Positions 6,529 through 9,920 of a stretch of 9,920 nt of DNA are shown here, in pieces. This DNA is from DASPKX01 sp035627835 (GTDB lineage Bacteria > Verrucomicrobiota > Verrucomicrobiia > Limisphaerales > SXQI01), in the NCBI GenBank assembly GCA_035627835.1, contig DASPKX010000101.1:1-9920 (forward strand). The letters run 5' to 3'. Every line of letters begins with the position of its first letter. Position 1 is the stretch's first letter. A program made the position numbers and the translations under genes. The notes under the pieces were generated by a model. It did not search any database, was not told where the DNA came from, and worked only from the letters and a program-made list of their open reading frames with translations.

Positions 6529-7060
6529 TCAATTTAGCCTGATCCTTAAGCCAGAATCAGGGCTCCTATGCGATATACGAGATAAGACGGCGATATCTTT
6601 CAGATATTCGCATGAAAGTTTTTCATGGAAGACAAGACCAAATCGCTGCCACTTTCCAACGGCACGAGAATTCCTACGCGACGATGGCGAGGACGCACGT
6701 GAGGTGCTGAGATGTGGGGACTCAGCGTGAACGAACGCACCAGCAAGCTTAACGCCCCGTGCCTTCGCTGCTTTCAGCCCCCCTTGCACCCGCTCCTGAA
6801 TTAGGACCGTTCAAAATCAGCAACCGCCATGAGGACGCCAAGCTGCAGGCGGCACGCGGGGTTGTTGTTGCTCGTGTCGATGCCTTGCGAAGTGCAAATG
6901 AGCGCAACGTGCGACGTGAGTTCGGCTCAAAGTTGGCAAGGTGTGGCAACGACCGGCCGAAACGATCCAGCTTGAAGCAAACAATTGCCTGAACGCGGCC
7001 GCGCTTCACATCGGCGCTGAGAGCGTGGAGCCCGCTCCGGGGTCTGCCATTTCGCCACAA
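6529..7060 (-). pseudogene. Serine site-specific recombinase (resolvase/invertase family), truncated and twice frameshifted
   Basis: Three minus-strand frames join into one resolvase core. Frame one, about 7048-6930: SGLHALSADVKRGRVQAIVC then FKLDRFGRSLPHLANF, where the DRFGRS segment is the classic motif of the family. Frame two, about 6923-6804: ELTSHVALICTSQGIDTSNN through LGVLMAVADFERS, matching the GI-D-T and A-FER region. Frame three, 6804 to about 6739: LIQERVQGGLKAAKARGVKL, matching the ER-GL-AA-ARG region. Each junction needs one lost base (or two gained). The N-terminal 50-60 residues with the nucleophilic serine (YaRvS type) are absent, and the C-terminal DNA-binding helix-turn-helix is not recognisable beyond 6739. 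The element is therefore inactive. It is a relic of a mobile element, a plasmid resolution system or a DNA inversion switch; what it acted on is unknown. Confidence 0.75.
6570..6627. repeat. Cluster of AT-rich inverted and direct repeats upstream of the kinase start
   Basis: Two adjoining hairpin-like elements sit 90-150 bases upstream of the kinase ATG at 6480. The first is GCGATATCT (6590-6598) against AGATATTCGC (6602-6611), with a one-base bulge. The second is a perfect CATGAAA (6611-6617) against TTTCATG (6621-6627). GCGATAT also occurs as a direct copy at 6570-6576, 20 bases from the one at 6590. Placement and spacing fit an operator or promoter-proximal site for the kinase operon, but the DNA also overlaps the decayed recombinase reading frame, so chance is possible. 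Confidence 0.4.
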
Positions 7061-7126
7061 CGGCGGCTGAAAAATTGCGCTTCTGATCCGTCAGCCGCGC
7101 TTAAACCGGGAGAAAAGCGCGACGCT

Positions 7127-7282
7127 TTAGATCAACTTCCAGTACGTGTTAAAAAATACCCGCACACTGTCGTCAGCACTGGCGGCAGGCAACCTGTCGA
7201 GCAAGGTCTTGCGCGGACGAATGAATTCCTCCTCAACGCCATTTTCAACTACTGGCAGATGCGATCCATCTGAGATGTGGTA
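7127..7282 (-). pseudogene. Possible remnant of an unidentified coding sequence
   Basis: On the minus strand a 51-codon frame with protein-like composition ends at TAA 7129-7127, including HLPVVENGVEEEFIRPRK then TLLDRLPAASADDSVRVFF. It has no start codon. The sequence immediately upstream on the same strand (7506-7285) is open in a different frame (RYLNIRIGRLYGYQPAERSF, SEKERSELRVDIN). The two could be halves of one gene split by a single-base shift at about 7282. I recognise no family, and the upstream half is antisense to the start of the gene at 7411, so this is tentative. Confidence 0.25.
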
Positions 7283-7285
7283 TTA

Positions 7286-7348
7286 ATATCAACCCGCAGC
7301 TCGGACCTTTCCTTCTCTGAAAGAAAGCTTCGCTCAGCGGGTTGATAT
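7286..7348. repeat. Perfect 12-bp inverted repeat with 39-base spacer
   Basis: ATATCAACCCGC at 7286-7297 and GCGGGTTGATAT at 7337-7348 are exact reverse complements. A smaller stem is nested inside (CTTTC 7307-7311 with GAAAG 7319-7323). It lies 62 bases upstream of the large secreted-protein ORF and has no following T-run. Possible roles are a 5' untranslated hairpin, a dimeric operator, or the ends of a small element or old recombination site next to the recombinase relic. Confidence 0.55.
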
Positions 7349-7410
7349 CCGTAGAGGCGCCCGATCCTGATGTTCAGATAACGCGGGAGCCGCTTTGAAC
7401 CCGATAGTTT

Positions 7411-9920
7411 ATGCAGAATACCCAACAGTTCAATTTCCGCCTCTCGCGCACGTTGATGGCCTTGGTTGTGATCAGCGGAGTGGCGCTTGCCAGCCAGGCC
7501 CAGCAATTTCGCCTCACGGGCGAGTTGCGTGACGGTGTGGACAGTCAGGCCTTTGCCGTGGCCGCAAATGGCGCGGTTCTCGCCGGACGGGCGGAGGATG
7601 CGGATTTCACCTTGCGGGCCGTGCGCTGGACTCCCGCTGGCGGGTTAAAGGCCCTTAACTTGCCTGGTTCGACGGAATCTGAAGCCCAAGCCATTTCGAA
7701 TGATGGTAACGTAATAGTCGGCGGCTTTCGGGATGCCCAGGAGCGCCAACGCGCGTTTCGCTGGACCGAGACCGGCGTGACGGATCTTGGCACGCTCACC
7801 TCACCAGGAGCCGCGTTCGCCACGGGTGTTTCAGGGGACGGCAATGTGGTTGTGGGGTGGTCATTGAACGAACAGGGTCAGGAACAGCCCTTCCGCTGGT
7901 CAGCCGCGACTGGTATGGAAAATCTTGGCACGCTCGGCGGCATCCGCGGGTTTGCTTACGACGCGAACGCCGACGGCGCGGTGGTGGTTGGCGCTGCGCG
8001 TGACACCTCAGAAACTCTGCGGGCGTTTCGGTGGAGCCGCGCGAAGGGCAAAGAACTGGTGCCCGTTTCTGCCCAAGGCTTTAGCGAGGCTCGCGCGATT
8101 ACCGGAGATGGCCGCTTCATTGCTGGCAACGACTCTGCCGGCGCATTTCGCTGGAATGAAACCGGCAGCGTCACACGAATAGCGCCTCCGCCCCGAAATG
8201 ATTCTTTCACAGCATGGGATATCTCGAGCGACGGCTCACGCCTGGTTGGCCTCGCAGATAATGAGGAATTTTCGACAGTGGCTTCGGTCTGGACGGAACA
8301 GACTGGCTCTGTGGACCTGAACAAAGCGTTTGCTGGGGTCATCGCGGGTGGGTGGACGCTGGTGGAGGCGACCGCGATCAGCCCTGACGGAAATTGGATC
8401 GTTGGCATCGCCGAGCGCGGATTTGATCGTCAAGGATTTATTCTTCATGCAGCGCAGATCCCGGTGCCTTCTCCCGAGTTTTACTTCCCGAGCATGGCGA
8501 AATCGGCGCAGGAAACCGACCGATCTGTCCGCCTGGTCGTTTCGCACACAAACCCGATGCCCGGGACCTACACAGTGCATTTCCAAACCGTCGGGGGTTC
8601 CGCGAGCGCGGGATCCGATTTCATGGCAACCAATGGCGTGCTCACCTTCGCGCCGGGTGAGACTTCGAAAGAAATTTCTATCACCCTGCTCAATGACGGA
8701 CAGCGAGAAGGCGATGAAAGCTTTCAGCTTCAACTAAGCAATGCGTCGCCAGGCATGACCGTTGCCTCAGGGACTGCAACAGTGTTCATTGGCGACAACG
8801 ACTTCGGGTACGAAGCTCCATTTTTTTACCAGGTTTCTGAAGCCGATCCTTTCATTGACGTGACCGTCAGGCGGATTGGTGATTTTAACATGGAAACAAC
8901 GCTCGATCTTATCGCTCGCGCGGAGGATGCTGTTCCCGGTGTGGACTTTGTCGCCTCAACCAACCGCCTGGTCTTTGCGCCCGGGGCTCAGCGTGCGACC
9001 GCCCGGATTCAGCTCCTGAATGACGCTATTCGCGATGGATCCAAAACATTAATCGTTGTGTTCACGAACGCGACGGGCGGCCTGCCGGCCCCGCAGACCC
9101 ATGTAATGATCAACATCCTCGACAACGAAGAAGGATACACTTTGGGCGATGGCGCCCACGTCATTGAAGGCCCGGGCTCGACTCTGAATGTCTATCGCAT
9201 TGGCGAGTACAGTTCGCCCGCGCAGGTGCGTATTACTGTGACAAACGAGAATTTTGGCGAACCGGGAACGGCAACGGTGAACCAGGATTTTACACAGTTT
9301 GTTACAACGGTGACCTTTGCTCCAGGTCAGACCAATGCCACGGTCAGCATTCCAATCAAGGATGACCACGAAATGGAGCGTGATGAAACGTTCTACGTCC
9401 TGCTCGAATCGCTTTCACCGTCTGTCTCCGCTCCGGAGCATGCAGCTGTCGTTCGACTGCGCGACAACGACATCAATCCAGCCCAGGTCAGCTCGGTGAA
9501 CTTCACCGGACATCTCTCAGAGATCTTGCAAGTCAGCACGATGGCTGACGGCCGATTCCTCATCACGGGGCGTCTGGATGTGTCGATTGAAGGGTTCCAG
9601 GAGTTCGACCAAGTTCTACGGTTACTGCCCGACGGGAGCGTGGATCCCACTTTTACTCCTTATACAACAAAGGCCAGGCTCGGCAGCATGACCCAGGCGC
9701 CAAACGGGCAGATACTCGTAGTCGAACATCCTGGCCTGCGCGAGACGCGCGTTATTCGCCTGCACGAAAATGGAGGCGTTGACACCTTTTTTAATCCTCC
9801 AACCTCTCTTGGATCGAGCGTGATCATCGTTGCGCACCCCAATGGCGGCGTTCTGTTGTCGGGGGAAGGGCGGCTTATTCGCCTGCTTCAGAACGGCCAG
9901 GTGGACCCTGCGTTCAGCAG
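7411..9920 (+). CDS. Large secreted repeat protein: signal peptide, HAF-type repeats, three Calx-beta domains, delta-60-type repeats (3' end outside window)
   Basis: The frame is open for 836 codons from ATG 7411 to the window edge; an in-frame TAG at 7405 rules out an earlier start. No good ribosome site is visible. Residues 1-31 form a signal peptide with Arg residues and the core LMALVVISGVALA, with likely cleavage after ASQAQ. Residues about 44-346 are HAF-type extracellular repeats (recurring AFRWTETG, DLGTL, VSGDGNVVVGW, LGTLGG), which probably fold as a beta-propeller-like unit. Three Calx-beta domains follow at about 353-462, 464-572 and 575-688. Each carries the G-D-F-A, L-F-PG and I-LND-----E pattern (for example GSDFMATNGVLTFAPGET) and each closes on an acidic DN-D/E. 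From about 692, delta-60-type repeats begin (VLRLLPDGSVDPTF, IRLHENGGVDTFF, RLLQNGQVDPAF). Calx-beta loops commonly bind calcium. The role is likely surface or extracellular adhesion or matrix; enzymatic function is not indicated. More repeats and perhaps a sorting tail are expected beyond the window. Confidence 0.88.
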   Translation, partial: MQNTQQFNFRLSRTLMALVVISGVALASQAQQFRLTGELRDGVDSQAFAVAANGAVLAGRAEDADFTLRAVRWTPAGGLKALNLPGSTESEAQAISNDGNVIVGGFRDAQERQRAFRWTETGVTDLGTLTSPGAAFATGVSGDGNVVVGWSLNEQGQEQPFRWSAATGMENLGTLGGIRGFAYDANADGAVVVGAARDTSETLRAFRWSRAKGKELVPVSAQGFSEARAITGDGRFIAGNDSAGAFRWNETGSVTRIAPPPRNDSFTAWDISSDGSRLVGLADNEEFSTVASVWTEQTGSVDLNKAFAGVIAGGWTLVEATAISPDGNWIVGIAERGFDRQGFILHAAQIPVPSPEFYFPSMAKSAQETDRSVRLVVSHTNPMPGTYTVHFQTVGGSASAGSDFMATNGVLTFAPGETSKEISITLLNDGQREGDESFQLQLSNASPGMTVASGTATVFIGDNDFGYEAPFFYQVSEADPFIDVTVRRIGDFNMETTLDLIARAEDAVPGVDFVASTNRLVFAPGAQRATARIQLLNDAIRDGSKTLIVVFTNATGGLPAPQTHVMINILDNEEGYTLGDGAHVIEGPGSTLNVYRIGEYSSPAQVRITVTNENFGEPGTATVNQDFTQFVTTVTFAPGQTNATVSIPIKDDHEMERDETFYVLLESLSPSVSAPEHAAVVRLRDNDINPAQVSSVNFTGHLSEILQVSTMADGRFLITGRLDVSIEGFQEFDQVLRLLPDGSVDPTFTPYTTKARLGSMTQAPNGQILVVEHPGLRETRVIRLHENGGVDTFFNPPTSLGSSVIIVAHPNGGVLLSGEGRLIRLLQNGQVDPAFS

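Noticed and set aside
6941..7273. Plus-strand 110-codon frame between the recombinase relic and the secreted-protein gene
   Set aside because: It runs antisense to recognisable recombinase motifs, lacks a ribosome site and shows no family features.
7956..8733. Overlapping minus-strand open frames across the secreted protein
   Set aside because: They are antisense to clear HAF-repeat and Calx-beta coding sequence and lack motifs of their own.

Overview
The window looks like a chromosomal accessory stretch from a Verrucomicrobiota bacterium, perhaps Pedosphaera-like. The main reason is the large exported protein at the right end, which combines a signal peptide, HAF-type repeats, Calx-beta domains and delta-60-type repeats, an architecture I associate with that phylum. 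The moderate GC content fits. Taxonomy is inference, because there is no rRNA or other marker gene.

Layout. (1) 1-820, minus strand: a SEC-C zinc-motif N-terminus joined in the same frame to a class I SAM methyltransferase, interrupted by a TAG codon at 707-709 and running off the left edge. (2) 1119-1952, plus: an intact membrane-anchored NERD-domain protein. (3) 2179-2683, plus: a frameshifted TPR-like gene remnant, followed by further non-coding scraps. (4) 2852-6480: a two-component signalling cluster. Two overlapping plus-strand genes encode stand-alone receiver proteins. A small unrecognised gene then converges on a minus-strand pair made of a hybrid histidine kinase and a third stand-alone receiver. 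The kinase N-terminus (first membrane anchor and start of the sensor region) lies in another frame from its PAS, kinase and receiver body. (5) 6529-7060, minus: a serine recombinase relic with two frameshifts and no N-terminal catalytic serine region. (6) 7127-7400: a possible further coding relic and a 12-bp inverted repeat. (7) 7411-9920, plus: the large secreted repeat protein, open at the right edge.

How the genes work together. The signalling cluster carries four receiver domains (three free, one fused to the kinase) but no DNA-binding or enzymatic output domain and no histidine phosphotransfer domain. It is therefore best read as the input and relay side of a phosphotransfer network whose outputs lie elsewhere. 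The other intact genes (NERD protein, secreted repeat protein) have no evident functional link to it.

Four recognisable genes in under 10 kb are broken by single-base-scale lesions (one stop, four frameshifts), and one is a site-specific recombinase. This points either to a decaying former mobile region or to an error-prone assembly. The sequence alone cannot separate these, but none of the lesions lies in an obvious long homopolymer. I found no tRNA, rRNA, CRISPR array, intact insertion sequence or convincing terminator.
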